From: Burkholderiales bacterium RIFCSPLOWO2_12_FULL_61_40
Lineage (GTDB): Bacteria > Pseudomonadota > Gammaproteobacteria > Burkholderiales > Burkholderiaceae_C
NCBI GenBank assembly: GCA_001770935.1
Contig: MESI01000023.1
Coordinates: 1 to 53,216 of the forward strand
Length of the DNA stretch: 53,216 bases
Direction of reading: 5' to 3'
Part shown: in pieces, positions 26,029-36,706 of the stretch
Numbering within the stretch: the first letter of the stretch is position 1
Layout: every line of letters begins with the position of its first letter
Notes under the pieces: model-generated
Databases searched by the model: none
Told to the model about the DNA's origin: nothing
The model's input: the letters and a program-made list of their open reading frames with translations, nothing else
Position numbers and translations under genes: made by a program

Positions 26029-28038
26029 ATGGCCCTGCAGGATGCCGTGGGGCATGTTTTCGGTGTGGATGGGCCGCTATCGCTCGCACTGGACGGGTTC
26101 AAACCCCGGTCGGGACAGACGCGCATGGCATTGGCGGTTGCCAAAACCATCACTGAAGGGGGGGTGTTGGTCGCTGAGGCTGGCACGGGGATCGGTAAGA
26201 CCTATGCCTATCTGGTTCCCGCATTGCTCAGTGGTGGAACGGTTCTGGTATCGACAGCCACCAAAGCTTTGCAGGACCAATTGTTTCATCGTGACATTCC
26301 CCGATTGCGGACCGCTTTGAATTTACCCCTTCGCGTAGCCTTGCTGAAGGGGCGAAGCAGCTATCTCTGCCTGCAGCGACTGGCCTTCGCACGACAGGAT
26401 TCGCGCGCCAACCACCCCACCGCGATGCGGCAATTGGCGCAGGTGGAGCGCTGGGCAGTGACCACACAAGCCGGAGATCTGGCAGAGCTGGAGGTGGATG
26501 AAGAGGCTTCTGTGGTTCCGTTGGTGACCTCCACCCGCGAGAATTGCTTGGGAGCGCGATGCCCCCAGTCGCACAATTGCCACGTCAATATGGCAAGAAG
26601 CAGGGCGCTGGCCGCAGATGTGGTCGTTGTCAATCACCATTTGTTCTTTGCGGACTTGAATATTCGGGAATCCGGTGTAGCGGAACTGCTGCCCACCGTG
26701 CGCGCGGTGATTTTTGATGAGGCCCATCAACTCAATGACATAGGGGTACAGTTTCTTGGGCGCCAGCTGACCACCGGACAACTGGCGGCCTTTAGCCGGG
26801 ACCTTGTGATCCAGGGTCTGCAATGGGCGCGTGGTTTTGCCAACTGGAATTTGATGGTCCTGGATTTGGATCGCGCTGCTGCTGCCCTGCGCAAGCTGTG
26901 TGGGCAGGGTGTTCCTACTGGAAAACGCCGCTGGAACAGCCATGCCCCGCAGAGCATTGCAGAGCGGGCGTGGGTCAGCGTGATGGCGGTTCTACGTGCC
27001 GTGGTGCAAGATGCCGCGGGCGCACTGGGAAACGTGGCCGAATGCTCGCCAGAACTGAAAAGGCTACAGGACCGGGCGACTGCTTTAATTGAAAAAATTG
27101 ACCACTTCTCACACCCTGCTGACCCGGGGCAGGTGCGTTGGCTGGAGTCGGGGGATCAGGTCCGGCTGGTCGAGTCTCCTTTGGACATTGCCGAGGTAAT
27201 GCAGTCCAGAGTCGTCGGAAGCGACGCAAGAAATGGGGGCGGAAAATCGTTGATTTTCACGTCTGCCACACTGGGTGGCGACGACAAGATGGAGTGGTTC
27301 GTGAACGCCTGTGGTCTGCAGGGGGCCACCCTGCTCCAAGTGGAAAGCCCTTTTGATTACGCCACGCAGGCGTCACTTTACATCCCGAGGCAGATGCCCA
27401 AGCCCAGCGACTCCTTGCACAGTGGATCCGTCGCGATGCTTGCTGCGCAAAGTGCCGCCGTGCTTGGGGGACGCACCTTGTTGTTAACCACCAGTTTGCG
27501 CGCTTTGCGCAATATTGGGTCCGCTTTGCAGCAACACTTCTCGCAGGCCAATGGCATTGAGGTTCTGGTGCAGGGGCAGTTGCCCAAAAGAGAGTTGCTG
27601 GAGCGCTTTAGTCTGGGCTCCAGTGGAAGTTTTAACGGATGCATACTCGTTGCATCTGCCTCATTTTGGGAGGGGGTCGATGTTCCCGGTGATGCCTTGC
27701 AAATGGTCATTGTTGACAAACTTCCTTTTGCACCACCCGGAGATCCGTTGTTGGAAGCCAGAGAGCTTCAGATGGAATCCACCGGAAAAAACGCTTTCAA
27801 GCATTTTCAGCTGCCACAAGCAGCTATGGCCTTAAAACAGGGCGCTGGCCGACTGATCCGACGCGAAACGGACCGCGGTGTATTGGTTGTTTGTGATGTG
27901 CGCTTGCTCCAAATGGGTTATGGACGCAAGATATTGGCCGCACTGCCACCTATGAAATTTCTAACCACCCGTGAGCAGTTTCAAGATGCACTGCACGCAC
28001 TTACCAAACCTTCCACCATGGATCCGTGTTGGACCTAG
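26029..28038 (+). CDS. dinG: DinG/YoaA-type ATP-dependent DNA helicase (Fe-S, XPD-like)
   Basis: A 669-residue superfamily 2 helicase. Walker A is EAGTGIGKT (50-58) and the DEAH box lies at 230-233. Four cysteines, C114, C173, C178 and C184 (YLCLQR ... NCLGARCPQSHNC), are spaced for the 4Fe-4S cluster of the XPD/DinG group. C-terminal motifs SASFWEGVDVPGD and QGAGRLIRRETDRG complete the second RecA domain. There is no nuclease domain. It unwinds 5'-tailed DNA, R-loops or forks. The gene begins 3 bases after the DUF465 stop, and its last 38 bases overlap the 3' end of bamD on the other strand. Confidence 0.92.
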   Translation: MALQDAVGHVFGVDGPLSLALDGFKPRSGQTRMALAVAKTITEGGVLVAEAGTGIGKTYAYLVPALLSGGTVLVSTATKALQDQLFHRDIPRLRTALNLPLRVALLKGRSSYLCLQRLAFARQDSRANHPTAMRQLAQVERWAVTTQAGDLAELEVDEEASVVPLVTSTRENCLGARCPQSHNCHVNMARSRALAADVVVVNHHLFFADLNIRESGVAELLPTVRAVIFDEAHQLNDIGVQFLGRQLTTGQLAAFSRDLVIQGLQWARGFANWNLMVLDLDRAAAALRKLCGQGVPTGKRRWNSHAPQSIAERAWVSVMAVLRAVVQDAAGALGNVAECSPELKRLQDRATALIEKIDHFSHPADPGQVRWLESGDQVRLVESPLDIAEVMQSRVVGSDARNGGGKSLIFTSATLGGDDKMEWFVNACGLQGATLLQVESPFDYATQASLYIPRQMPKPSDSLHSGSVAMLAAQSAAVLGGRTLLLTTSLRALRNIGSALQQHFSQANGIEVLVQGQLPKRELLERFSLGSSGSFNGCILVASASFWEGVDVPGDALQMVIVDKLPFAPPGDPLLEARELQMESTGKNAFKHFQLPQAAMALKQGAGRLIRRETDRGVLVVCDVRLLQMGYGRKILAALPPMKFLTTREQFQDALHALTKPSTMDPCWT

Positions 28039-28807
28039 CGCCGCGTGACAAAAACTCGGACTGGGGATAGTTTTTTTCAAGCACCCGCTTGGCGTCATCG
28101 CGAAGCTGTGCCATTCCGAGGGCGTCGTACGACTTGTAAATAATGAACAACGCCTCTTCAATCGCTGGAACATCGCGGTAATCTGCTACCGCGAGTTGCG
28201 CGCGGTTGATGGCTGCCAAATAGGCGCCGCGCTTGTAGTAGTAGCGTGCAACATACACTTCATATTGGGCCAGCGATCCAACGATGTAATTCATGCGTTG
28301 GCGCGCATCGGGTGCGTAACGCGAATCCGGGAAGCGTGAAACCAGTTCTTTAAATGACTCAAAAGACTCTTTGGAGGCCTTTTGGTCACGCTCTGCCAAA
28401 TCTTGGCGGGTGACGTCGGAAAACATGCCCAGATCGTCGTTGAAATTGATGATTCCCTTGAGGTAGAGGGCATAGTCCAACGCCGGGCTCGCGGGATGCA
28501 ATTTCATGAACCGCTCTAATGTGGCCAGCGCTTGCGCCGGCTCTGCCGTTTTATAGTGCGCGTAGGCTTTGTCCAGTTGGGCTTGCTGCGCCAGTGGTGT
28601 ACCGGCTGCGCGGGCCTCCAGCTTTTCCAGCAAGGGGACGGCCTTGTCCCATTGCCCCAATGCCATCTCATCTTTGGCTTCAGCGTAGAGCGTATTGGGA
28701 CTCATGCCAGCGGTTTTGTCGACAGGTGTTGTCGAACAGCCTGTCAGCAATAATGCACCCAAGGTCAACAGAGATGCACTGACGACCGATAATTTGACAC
28801 GAAGCAT
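28001..28807 (-). CDS. bamD: Outer membrane assembly lipoprotein BamD
   Basis: A 268-residue lipoprotein. The signal peptide ends in lipobox LLTGC (C24), followed by five TPR-like repeats, with the SRFPDSRYAPDARQRMNYIVGSLAQYEVYVARYYYKRGAYLAAINR block typical of BamD/ComL. It is part of the Bam complex that inserts beta-barrels, along with BamB encoded 10 kb away. It is divergent from rluD with 14 bases between start codons, a conserved arrangement. The 3' end overlaps dinG tail to tail. Confidence 0.96.
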   Translation of the reverse strand: MLRVKLSVVSASLLTLGALLLTGCSTTPVDKTAGMSPNTLYAEAKDEMALGQWDKAVPLLEKLEARAAGTPLAQQAQLDKAYAHYKTAEPAQALATLERFMKLHPASPALDYALYLKGIINFNDDLGMFSDVTRQDLAERDQKASKESFESFKELVSRFPDSRYAPDARQRMNYIVGSLAQYEVYVARYYYKRGAYLAAINRAQLAVADYRDVPAIEEALFIIYKSYDALGMAQLRDDAKRVLEKNYPQSEFLSRGARSNTDPWWKVW

Positions 28808-28821
28808 TATGGGAAACTTTC

Positions 28822-29844
28822 TTGAAACAGACCGAACCGATTATATCGAGCGCCCCAATAACAACGGATCCTGACGATGGCGGAGACACTGCTGCCGAGG
28901 TGGAATGGCGCCGCGTGGAGGTCACCGCTTTGCAGCATGGCGAACGGATTGACCGTGCATTGGTCGATATAGCGCCGGAGTTCTCACGCAACTACCTGCA
29001 GCAGCTCATTGAAGCCGGTTGCGTTTCCGTCAATGCGAAGCGGGTTGTCAAGCCGTCGCAAAAGGTGAAGGCCGGTGATACGGTGGTGATTGAGTTGAGG
29101 CCTACGCCGCAGAGCCAGGCTTTCAAGCCGGAAGATATGCAACTGCAGGTGGTATATGAAGACGAGCACATCCTGGTCATCAATAAGCCTGCAGGTCTGG
29201 TTGTTCACCCTGCACCTGGGAATTGGAGCGGTACGCTGCTCAACGGCCTCTTGGCTTACGATAAAACCAGTGCCTTGATCCCCAGGGCTGGAATCGTGCA
29301 TCGTCTTGACAAGGACACCAGTGGTCTGATGGTTGTGGCCCGGACTCGGGTGGTTATGGACGCCTTGGTGCAGGCCATTGCCGCGCGGGAGGTCAGCCGG
29401 CAGTATTTGGCGGTGGCCCATCGCCCCTGGATGGGTTCGCAAAGTGTTTCCGTAGATGCGCCGGTAGGACGCGATCCCCGAAACCGTTTGCGTATGGCGG
29501 TAGTGGATTTGGAAAAAACCCCAGGTAAAACCGCAAAAACCGATGTGATTCTTGTTGCGAATGCACACACCGGTTGCCTGGTTCGGTGCATTTTGCATAC
29601 GGGGCGCACCCATCAAATCCGGGTGCATATGGCATCAATAGGCCACCCGCTGGTTGCTGATCTTGTATACGGCGGAGCGGGTGTTCCTGAGATGAATCGC
29701 CAGGCCTTGCACGCATGTCGGTTGGCGCTGGTGCATCCGATTACCGGTGCACAGTTGGTGTTCGAGGCACCACTGCCCCTGGATTTCATGGGTCTTATGG
29801 AAGCCTGGGGCCTGCGCTACAATCCACCCATGGGGTCGAAATGA
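28822..29844 (+). CDS. rluD: 23S rRNA pseudouridine(1911/1915/1917) synthase RluD
   Basis: A 340-residue synthase with an N-terminal S4 domain (about 40-95) and the RluA-family catalytic motif HRLDKDTSGLMV with D163, followed by GRTHQIRVHM. It makes the three pseudouridines of helix 69. TTG 28822 is the only start near the bamD divergent site; the first 28 residues are low in structure. The shared 14-base space with bamD means the two promoters must overlap the opposite genes. Confidence 0.93.
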   Translation: MKQTEPIISSAPITTDPDDGGDTAAEVEWRRVEVTALQHGERIDRALVDIAPEFSRNYLQQLIEAGCVSVNAKRVVKPSQKVKAGDTVVIELRPTPQSQAFKPEDMQLQVVYEDEHILVINKPAGLVVHPAPGNWSGTLLNGLLAYDKTSALIPRAGIVHRLDKDTSGLMVVARTRVVMDALVQAIAAREVSRQYLAVAHRPWMGSQSVSVDAPVGRDPRNRLRMAVVDLEKTPGKTAKTDVILVANAHTGCLVRCILHTGRTHQIRVHMASIGHPLVADLVYGGAGVPEMNRQALHACRLALVHPITGAQLVFEAPLPLDFMGLMEAWGLRYNPPMGSK

Positions 29845-29964
29845 CCTAAGCACCTTGGTTAAAAGCCGAGAATAGGCACGGTGAGTTCTTCACAACTGCT
29901 GCCATCCAGATGAAATCAAGTTGATTGCTTGCTTTTTTAGTGACGTTTCCAGAATAGCCTGACT

Positions 29965-30642
29965 ATGAATATGGCGGAAGCAAAGCGAGTCTTGGAGACT
30001 TCCTTGATTTGCTCGCAGCAACCTTTGCAGGTGCGCGAATTGCGCGTGCTCTTCAAGGATGCTCTTGGTGCAGACACAATCAAGACGCTGCTTGAAGAAT
30101 TGAAAAATGATTGGGCGACCAAAGGCGTAGAGTTGGTCCATGTGGCCACGGGTTGGCGTTTTCAGAGTCGGCCAGAGTTGCGTGAGTATCTCGACCGGCT
30201 GCACCCCGAAAAACCGCCGCGTTATACGCGGGCAACCTTGGAAACGTTGGCGATCATTGCGTATCGGCAGCCGGTGACGCGTGGGGATATGGAAGATATT
30301 CGGGGCGTCACCATTAACTCCTTGCTCATCAAGCAACTGGAAGACCGGGGATGGGTGGAGGTGATTGGCCACCGCGAGGCAGCAGGGCGACCTGCGCTTT
30401 TTGCGACCACCAGACAATTTTTGGATGATCTGGGACTTGAATCGCTAGATCAATTGCCCTTGTTGGAGAGCTCGGCACAGTCAGCAAACGTTTTCGAAAC
30501 GTTTGCTGACGCTGTTGGGGATGCAATGGTTTTGCCTGAGGCCAAGGTTGGCGCTTCAGGCGATGCAGAGTTACAACTGGATATATCTTTGGACGCAGTG
30601 AGCGCCGAGGTACTACCACCTTTGAATGGAATTTCAACATGA
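29965..30642 (+). CDS. scpB: Segregation and condensation protein B
   Basis: A 225-residue kleisin-partner protein with two winged-helix domains (about 5-75 and 85-155, the second with [27 protein letters not shown]). ScpB dimerises and binds ScpA in the SMC condensin complex. The C-terminal 65 residues are acidic and unordered and contain a perfect DNA palindrome at the codon level. No scpA is visible in the 120 bases upstream. The stop overlaps the rluB start (ATGA), a conserved pairing. Confidence 0.94.
   Translation: MNMAEAKRVLETSLICSQQPLQVRELRVLFKDALGADTIKTLLEELKNDWATKGVELVHVATGWRFQSRPELREYLDRLHPEKPPRYTRATLETLAIIAYRQPVTRGDMEDIRGVTINSLLIKQLEDRGWVEVIGHREAAGRPALFATTRQFLDDLGLESLDQLPLLESSAQSANVFETFADAVGDAMVLPEAKVGASGDAELQLDISLDAVSAEVLPPLNGIST
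30480..30510. repeat. Perfect 14-bp-stem palindrome inside scpB
   Basis: GTCAGCAAACGTTT (30480-30493), loop TCG, AAACGTTTGCTGAC (30497-30510). It lies in the poorly conserved C-terminal tail of scpB and encodes [11 protein letters not shown]. The arms match without error. It has no T-run, so it is not a classic terminator. It could be an mRNA hairpin that tunes the scpB-rluB message, or a protein-binding dyad. Confidence 0.9.
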
Positions 30643-31979
30643 ACGAAATCACCCCCGGGGCCGAAGTGCCTACACCAGGCATGGAGTCTGGCGTCGACGC
30701 GATGCCCGTGCTGGCAAGTGACTTGCCTGTGGCAGTCGAGCATAAAGATGCTGGCAAGGCGGGGGGGGGCGATTTCGACAATCGGTTTAATGACGTTATT
30801 TCTGGCCAGTTTGACGCCGATGAGGAGCTGCTGGATTTGATGCCGCCCAAACGTGTTTTGGCGCCACTGGCCGAAACACCTAAACTGCACAAGGTATTGG
30901 CCCAGTCGGGCATGGGCTCGCGGCTTGAAATGGAGCAGTTGATATTGGAGGGGCGTATCTCCGTCAATAACGAGCCTGCGCACATCGGGCAAAGAATTCA
31001 GTTTGGCGACAACATCAAGGTGAACGGTAAGCCGATCCGGTTTCGCATAGATGCCCCGCCGGCCAGGGTGATTGCATACCACAAGCCTGTGGGTGAGGTG
31101 GTCACCCATGATGATCCGCAGAATCGCCCAACAGTTTTTCGTCGACTTCCCAAATTGCACCAAGGAAAATGGCAGTCGGTGGGGCGATTGGATTTGAATA
31201 CGGAAGGTTTGCTGCTCTTTACAACGTCGGGTGAACTGGCGAACAATTTGATGCATCCCCGGTTTGGACTGGAGCGCGAGTATGCGGTGCGTGTTCTTGG
31301 TTCATTGAACAAGGAAGAAAAGCAGATGCTGTTGGATGGGGTCAAGCTGGACGACGGTGTGGCGCAGTTTGGGTCGATCGAGGATGGCGGTGGAGAAGGG
31401 TCGAATTGTTGGTACAGGGTCACTATTTCCGAAGGGCGTAACCGTGAAGTGCGCAGGATGCTGGAAGCGGTCGGACATGCAGTCAGCCGTTTGATCCGTA
31501 TCCGCTATGGCGCAATGGTGCTGCCACGCGGTTTGAAGCGCGGCGCCTGGATGGAGCTTGACGAAGCCGACATTCGTGGGTTGGCGCAGGCGGCCGGAGG
31601 GCGAAAAGAATCAGGCGAGTTGGGGCAAGGAGATGGTGTTTCGCACGAATCCCGTCCGGGGCGGGTGGATCGCTCCGCAGGCCAGGGGAAACGAAGGGGG
31701 GGGCGTACCGGAGGACCACGTGGTGCCAACAATGGGCAACGTGGAAAGCCGCCGTCCGCAGCCCGCAATGGCAGTGGGATGGGGTCCGGTGGAAGCCGTG
31801 GCGGCGACAATCGACAAGGTAAGGCAGATCCGCGCCAAGGTGGGGCAAGTCAACCAGATCCTATGAAAACTGCATTTGGTTACATCGGTGCCGATAGTTT
31901 TACCCGCCAGCGTCAAGATGCGGGACAACGCCCACGCGGTGCTCAGGGTGGCTCTCGTGGCGGTCGGAAAGGCAGGTAG
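30639..31979 (+). CDS. rluB: 23S rRNA pseudouridine(2605) synthase RluB
   Basis: A 446-residue protein, long for the family. It has an unordered N-terminus (1-75), an S4 domain (about 82-130), a catalytic domain with [11 protein letters not shown] (D185) and GRNREVRRM, and then an Arg/Gly/Gln-rich tail from about residue 310 to the end ([13 protein letters not shown] and similar). The tail is RGG-like and probably binds RNA. It is translationally coupled to scpB. The coding sequence contains a G9 run (30761-30769, N-terminal extension) and a G8 run (31696-31703, tail), both in unconserved parts. Confidence 0.93.
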   Translation: MNEITPGAEVPTPGMESGVDAMPVLASDLPVAVEHKDAGKAGGGDFDNRFNDVISGQFDADEELLDLMPPKRVLAPLAETPKLHKVLAQSGMGSRLEMEQLILEGRISVNNEPAHIGQRIQFGDNIKVNGKPIRFRIDAPPARVIAYHKPVGEVVTHDDPQNRPTVFRRLPKLHQGKWQSVGRLDLNTEGLLLFTTSGELANNLMHPRFGLEREYAVRVLGSLNKEEKQMLLDGVKLDDGVAQFGSIEDGGGEGSNCWYRVTISEGRNREVRRMLEAVGHAVSRLIRIRYGAMVLPRGLKRGAWMELDEADIRGLAQAAGGRKESGELGQGDGVSHESRPGRVDRSAGQGKRRGGRTGGPRGANNGQRGKPPSAARNGSGMGSGGSRGGDNRQGKADPRQGGASQPDPMKTAFGYIGADSFTRQRQDAGQRPRGAQGGSRGGRKGR

Positions 31980-32051
31980 TCTTGAATGCTAAAATCGCAG
32001 GCTTTGCTCCAGCAGGGGTGAAAAATTTACCAACCTAGTTCTGGAAATATT

Positions 32052-32477
32052 ATGACAATCGAACGCACTCTCTCCATCATCAAGCCTGACGCAGTAGCCA
32101 AAAATGTTATTGGCCAAATTTATGCACGTTTTGAGGCTGCTGGCCTGAAGGTTGTGGCAGCACGCCTGGCCCATTTGTCGCGCGGTGAGGCGGAAGCGTT
32201 TTACGCTGTGCACAAAGAGCGTCCATTTTTCAAAGATTTGGTGGATTTCATGATTTCCGGGCCTGTCATGATTCAGGCACTCGAAGGTGAAAATGCTATT
32301 TTGAAGAACCGTGATCTGATGGGTGCCACCGATCCCAAGAAAGCTGCACCTGGAACGATTCGCGCTGATTTTGCTGACAGCATTGATGCAAATGCGGTGC
32401 ATGGATCGGATGCTGCTGAGACTGCCGCCGCCGAGGTTGCATTCTTTTTTGCTGGCATGAACGTTTATTCACGTTAA
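32052..32477 (+). CDS. ndk: Nucleoside diphosphate kinase
   Basis: A 141-residue enzyme of standard length that transfers the gamma-phosphate from NTPs to NDPs through phospho-His117 (NAVHGSDA). Also present are the [15 protein letters not shown] start and the [13 protein letters not shown] segment. It is followed after 8 bases by rlmN, the usual order in this group. The 72-base gap after rluB probably carries a promoter, but I could not assign the boxes. Confidence 0.97.
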   Translation: MTIERTLSIIKPDAVAKNVIGQIYARFEAAGLKVVAARLAHLSRGEAEAFYAVHKERPFFKDLVDFMISGPVMIQALEGENAILKNRDLMGATDPKKAAPGTIRADFADSIDANAVHGSDAAETAAAEVAFFFAGMNVYSR

Positions 32478-32485
32478 GTTATGTA

Positions 32486-33646
32486 ATGACGGCCAATCTA
32501 CTGGATTTTGATCTTGAGGAATTGGCCGTTTTTTGCGAGCGGCTGGGAGAAAAACGCTTTCGAGCGACCCAGCTTTTCCGATGGATTCATCAAAAGGGTG
32601 CATCTCAATTTGATGAGATGAGCGATCTCGCAAAATCTTTGCGTGAAAAGCTAGAAACCTCTGCCTGCATTCAGGCGCTTGGTGTTGTTTCGCAACATAT
32701 TTCAGCCGATGGCACCATAAAGTGGTTATTCGATGTCGGGAATGGGGATGTTGTAGAAGCAGTTTTTATACCGGAAACTGACCGTGGCACCTTGTGCATA
32801 TCGTCGCAAGCCGGGTGCGCAGTGGGGTGCCGGTTTTGCTCAACCGGGCACCAGGGTTTTAGCCGAAATTTGACCGCCGGTGAAATTATTGCGCAGCTCT
32901 GGTTCGCAGAGCACTTTTTGCGCAGGCATTTGGGCGTCTCTGACCGTGTCATTTCCAACGTGGTAATGATGGGAATGGGCGAGCCGCTTCAGAACTATGC
33001 TGCACTGGTTCAGTCTTTGCGGGTCATGCTGAGTGACCATGCTTATGGTTTGTCGCGTCGGCGCGTAACGGTGTCGACATCGGGCGTGGTGCCCATGATA
33101 GATCGCTTGGGACAAGATTGCCCGGTAGCCTTGGCAGTGTCCCTTCATGCACCAAATGATGCCTTGCGTGATAACCTGGTTCCATTGAATCGGAAATATC
33201 CTATCGCCGAACTGTTGCAAGCTTGCAAACGGTATTTGGCGTTTGCTCCGCGCGATTTCATCACTTTTGAGTACTGCATGCTGGATGGTGTCAACGATTC
33301 GCCGCAACATGCTGTCGAGTTGGTCAAACTTGTTCGGCAAGATGTCGGCGCAGGTGCCTGGTGTAAATTTAACCTTATTCCATTTAATCCATTTCCCGCC
33401 TCCGGGCTCGTTCGCTCGTCACAAAGCGCTGTTATGGCGTTCGCCAGAATCCTGAGTGATTCTGGAATAGTGACGACGATTCGCAAAACACGTGGCGATG
33501 ATATCGATGCAGCATGCGGGCAACTTGCTGGCGATGTTAAGGACCGTACCGATGTTCACAACCGCATGTCGCGTCAGCGCAACGTGATATTGAAACCCAC
33601 GTTCAAAATTGTTCCTATTAAGCATGAGGATGGTGTTAATGAATAA
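32486..33646 (+). CDS. rlmN: Dual-specificity rRNA (A2503)/tRNA (A37) methyltransferase RlmN
   Basis: A 386-residue radical-SAM methyltransferase that places a C2 methyl on A2503 of 23S rRNA and on A37 of some tRNAs. The cluster motif is C111-x3-C115-x2-C118 ([13 protein letters not shown]), followed by GMGEPLQNY. The C-terminal acceptor cysteine is in DAACGQLAG. It starts at ATG 32486, 8 bases after ndk, and its last 8 bases overlap pilW. Confidence 0.96.
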   Translation: MTANLLDFDLEELAVFCERLGEKRFRATQLFRWIHQKGASQFDEMSDLAKSLREKLETSACIQALGVVSQHISADGTIKWLFDVGNGDVVEAVFIPETDRGTLCISSQAGCAVGCRFCSTGHQGFSRNLTAGEIIAQLWFAEHFLRRHLGVSDRVISNVVMMGMGEPLQNYAALVQSLRVMLSDHAYGLSRRRVTVSTSGVVPMIDRLGQDCPVALAVSLHAPNDALRDNLVPLNRKYPIAELLQACKRYLAFAPRDFITFEYCMLDGVNDSPQHAVELVKLVRQDVGAGAWCKFNLIPFNPFPASGLVRSSQSAVMAFARILSDSGIVTTIRKTRGDDIDAACGQLAGDVKDRTDVHNRMSRQRNVILKPTFKIVPIKHEDGVNE

Positions 33647-34466
33647 AGTAGGCCGGGCTGGTGTCATGCTGCGATTCTTCTTGCTATGGTCTTGTTTGGC
33701 ATACATAACGGTTGGTGGATTGATGGGTTGTGCCTCCAAGGGGGGCGACGCAGAAATTAAATCGGATTTGCTGACGGATTCGGATGAACCAGAAAGCCGA
33801 AAGCGCGCCCGCATTCGACTTGAATTGGCTGTTGGGTATTACAGCAATGGGCAAACCACGATTGCCCTGGATGAACTCAAGCAGTCTATCAATGCCGATC
33901 CTACCTTGTTCGATGCATATAACCTGCGAGGGTTGATCTATTCACGTCTCAACAATGTGCCACTCGCCGAAGAGAGTTTTCGGCGGGCTTTGGTTATCAA
34001 TCCCAAGGCTGGCGGTGTACAGCACAACTATGCGTTATTGCTATGCCAACAGTCCCGATTTCCCGAGGCGATGCAGTTTTTTGCTGCGGCACTGGCTAAC
34101 CCTGGCTACGGTGAACGGGCAAAAACCTGGATGGCACAAGGTGGGTGTGAGCTGAGCAATGGAAAAAAAGCTGAGGCGGAGTCCAGTTTTTTGCGATCTT
34201 ATGAGTTGGATGCAGGCAACCCCATTACCGGTTACAACCTTGCCTTATTGTTGTATCAGCGGCAAGAGTACGTGCGGTCACAATTTTATGTGCGTCGAAT
34301 CAACAACAGTGAATTGGCCAATGCTGAATCTTTGTGGCTGGGTATTAAGGTAGAGCGCAGGATGGGAAACACAGATGCGGTGGCGCAACTGGGCACACAG
34401 TTAAATCGGCGCTTCCCCCAGTCGCGTGAGTCGTCAGCATTTGAAAGAGGGGCTTTCGATGAGTGA
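33639..34466 (+). CDS. pilW: Type IV pilus biogenesis/stability lipoprotein PilW (PilF)
   Basis: A 275-residue lipoprotein when started at ATG 33639 behind GAGG; the frame is open for 10 more codons. The signal peptide ends in GGLMGC (C31). Six TPR units follow (from about 55), including [25 protein letters not shown]. PilW/PilF places and stabilises the PilQ secretin. No other pilus genes are in the window; rlmN-pilW-rodZ-ispG-hisS is a widely conserved cluster. It overlaps both neighbours by 8 bases. Confidence 0.9.
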   Translation: MNKVGRAGVMLRFFLLWSCLAYITVGGLMGCASKGGDAEIKSDLLTDSDEPESRKRARIRLELAVGYYSNGQTTIALDELKQSINADPTLFDAYNLRGLIYSRLNNVPLAEESFRRALVINPKAGGVQHNYALLLCQQSRFPEAMQFFAAALANPGYGERAKTWMAQGGCELSNGKKAEAESSFLRSYELDAGNPITGYNLALLLYQRQEYVRSQFYVRRINNSELANAESLWLGIKVERRMGNTDAVAQLGTQLNRRFPQSRESSAFERGAFDE

Positions 34467-35424
34467 TGCGGAGACTTCCACTCAATCCAGTGGCTTAAGT
34501 GCGGTTACGGGTGTTGGAGATTCGACGGCTGGTGCGATGTTGCGTAGCGCCAGAGAGGCCGCAGGCTTGCATATCGCGGCACTTGCGGTGTCGATGAAGG
34601 TTCCGGTAAAAAAGTTGGAGGCGTTGGAGTCGGATCAGTTGGATTTGCTGCTGGATGTGGTGTTCGCTCGGGCCTTGGCTTCAAGTATGTGTCGCGCTCT
34701 GAAAATTGATCCAACGCCCGTACTGGAGAAGCTGCCTCAAAACAGCCTTCCCAAGTTGCATTCGATCGAGCAGGGCATCAATGCGCCATTCCGTGTGCCT
34801 GGGCAAAGGTCAGGCCTGTCAGTCCCTGCCTTTCTTGCTAAGCCCGGGGTGCTGCTTGTAATGGTTTTGTTGCTTGGCGTTCTTACACTGGCTGTTTTTC
34901 CAGATATCCAAATTCGGGGGCAATCCTCGGAGGTGGATCGGAATACTGCTGCGGAACCCGCGGTATCTGTGCCTGAGGTCGTCGCAACTCCAGCGCTTGT
35001 ATTGCCGCAAACAGTTGCTGTAGAGCCTGCTCCCGCAGTGCCAGCCGGACCCGTTAGGAGCGTGGTACCGGCCGTTCAGGGTTCGAATGGATTGGTGGCC
35101 GACGTAGTCAAAACACCACAAATTGTTTCTGATGCCGTGGGTAAATCCGATGGCCGCGGCGTTTCCTCAGAGGCCGGGAGCGTTTTGCAAAAAGTGCTGC
35201 TTTTCAAAGCCAAGGCTCCTTCATGGCTGGAGGTGACTGATGCCAACGGGATTGTGCAGATTCGCCGAACGTTGTCCGCTGGCGAATCAGTTGGGGTGAC
35301 TGGTGCCTTGCCCCTCTCTGTTGTGATTGGTAGAGCAGACGCTGTGGAGGTTGAGGTTCGTGGAAAGGCATTTAGTTTGGCGAATATTGCCAGGGACAAT
35401 GTTGCTCGATTTGAGGTGAAATAG
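34459..35424 (+). CDS. rodZ: RodZ-like HTH and DUF4115 membrane protein
   Basis: A 321-residue protein started at ATG 34459 behind GAGGGG. A cytoplasmic XRE-type HTH (about 25-90) is followed by one membrane helix (about 129-147, [17 protein letters not shown]). A Pro/Ala/Val-rich periplasmic linker (150-230) leads to a DUF4115 beta domain (about 240-321, [16 protein letters not shown]). RodZ links MreB to the elongation complex and sets rod shape. It is in the conserved position between pilW and ispG; its stop overlaps the ispG start (TAGTG). Confidence 0.88.
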   Translation: MSDAETSTQSSGLSAVTGVGDSTAGAMLRSAREAAGLHIAALAVSMKVPVKKLEALESDQLDLLLDVVFARALASSMCRALKIDPTPVLEKLPQNSLPKLHSIEQGINAPFRVPGQRSGLSVPAFLAKPGVLLVMVLLLGVLTLAVFPDIQIRGQSSEVDRNTAAEPAVSVPEVVATPALVLPQTVAVEPAPAVPAGPVRSVVPAVQGSNGLVADVVKTPQIVSDAVGKSDGRGVSSEAGSVLQKVLLFKAKAPSWLEVTDANGIVQIRRTLSAGESVGVTGALPLSVVIGRADAVEVEVRGKAFSLANIARDNVARFEVK

Positions 35425-36698
35425 TGATTCAATCTCAACCCATATCCCTGGCATCGCCTCAAAAGCGTGCTTCCCTGCAATCTCGCGTAGTGTGGGGGGG
35501 GCGTGTCGTGACCGTTGGTGGTGGGGCCTCTGTGCGAGTGCAGTCCATGACAAACACTGACACTGTGGATGCTATTGGAACGGCAATACAAGTCAAAGAG
35601 CTGGCGAATGCCGGTTCAGAAATGGTTCGTATCACCGTCAATACGCCCGAAGCCGCACAAGCTGTTCCCTACATCCGCGAACAGCTGGATCGAATGGGCG
35701 TAGACGTTCCCCTGATTGGAGACTTCCATTTCAATGGCCACCGCTTGCTCACTGAATTCCCGGAGTGCGCACGGGCTCTGTCCAAGTACCGCATCAATCC
35801 GGGCAATGTGGGAAAGGGTGATAAACGGGATAAGCAGTTTGGCTTGATGATCGAAGCCGCGGTAAGGTGGGGTAAGCCGGTGCGAATCGGTGTCAATTGG
35901 GGTAGTTTGGACCAGGAGTTGTTGGCCTCCTTGATGGATGAGAACAGCAAACGCCCAACACCATGGGACTCCAAATCCATCATGTATGAGGCACTGATTA
36001 CATCGGCGATCAGTTCGGCCCTGCGCGCGGAAGAAGTCGGGCTTGCTGCCAGTCAAATTATTCTTTCGTGCAAGGTCAGCGGCGTGCAGGATTTGATTGC
36101 TGTATACCGTGAGCTGGGTCGTCGTTGTGTTTACCCTTTGCATTTGGGCCTCACTGAAGCCGGAATGGGGACCAAAGGAACGGTCGCCTCGACCGCCGCC
36201 CTGTCGGTCTTGCTACAAGAGGGCATTGGCGACACCATTCGGGTGTCTTTAACGCCTGCGCCTGGCGAGTCGCGTACTCAAGAAGTAGTCATCGCTTCTG
36301 AGATTATTCAGGCTTTGGGGATACGAACTTTTGTACCCAGTGTGACCGCATGCCCCGGGTGTGGAAGGACGACCAGCACGACCTTTCAAGAATTGACGAA
36401 GCAAATCGATGATTTTCTTCGTGCGCAAATGCCCATTTGGCGCACACGCTTTCCTGGGGTGGAGGCACTGAAAGTGGCCGTAATGGGATGTATTGTTAAT
36501 GGCCCCGGTGAAAGCAAGCATGCAGACATCGGTATCAGTTTGCCGGGGACTGGCGAGGCCCCTGCCGCGCCGGTGTTTATTGATGGAGAGAAACGCATGA
36601 CCTTGCGTGGAGATGCCATTGCCGCCGATTTCCAGGCTGTTGTTGAAAACTATATACAGCAGCGTTTTGGTGCATCTGCTGTTGTTACGAAAGATTAA
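35424..36698 (+). CDS. ispG: 4-hydroxy-3-methylbut-2-en-1-yl diphosphate synthase (GcpE)
   Basis: A 424-residue Fe-S enzyme of the MEP isoprenoid pathway that reductively opens MEcPP to HMBPP. The 4Fe-4S ligands C310, C313 (TACPGCGRT) and C356 ([10 protein letters not shown]) and the fourth ligand E363 are present. The N-terminal barrel starts at about residue 20. The length and the insert at about 160-200 ([18 protein letters not shown]) are typical of betaproteobacterial IspG. It starts at GTG 35424, one base into the rodZ stop. A G8 run lies in its N-terminus (35494-35501). Confidence 0.96.
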   Translation: MIQSQPISLASPQKRASLQSRVVWGGRVVTVGGGASVRVQSMTNTDTVDAIGTAIQVKELANAGSEMVRITVNTPEAAQAVPYIREQLDRMGVDVPLIGDFHFNGHRLLTEFPECARALSKYRINPGNVGKGDKRDKQFGLMIEAAVRWGKPVRIGVNWGSLDQELLASLMDENSKRPTPWDSKSIMYEALITSAISSALRAEEVGLAASQIILSCKVSGVQDLIAVYRELGRRCVYPLHLGLTEAGMGTKGTVASTAALSVLLQEGIGDTIRVSLTPAPGESRTQEVVIASEIIQALGIRTFVPSVTACPGCGRTTSTTFQELTKQIDDFLRAQMPIWRTRFPGVEALKVAVMGCIVNGPGESKHADIGISLPGTGEAPAAPVFIDGEKRMTLRGDAIAADFQAVVENYIQQRFGASAVVTKD

Positions 36699-36706
36699 GA
36701 GTTCGC

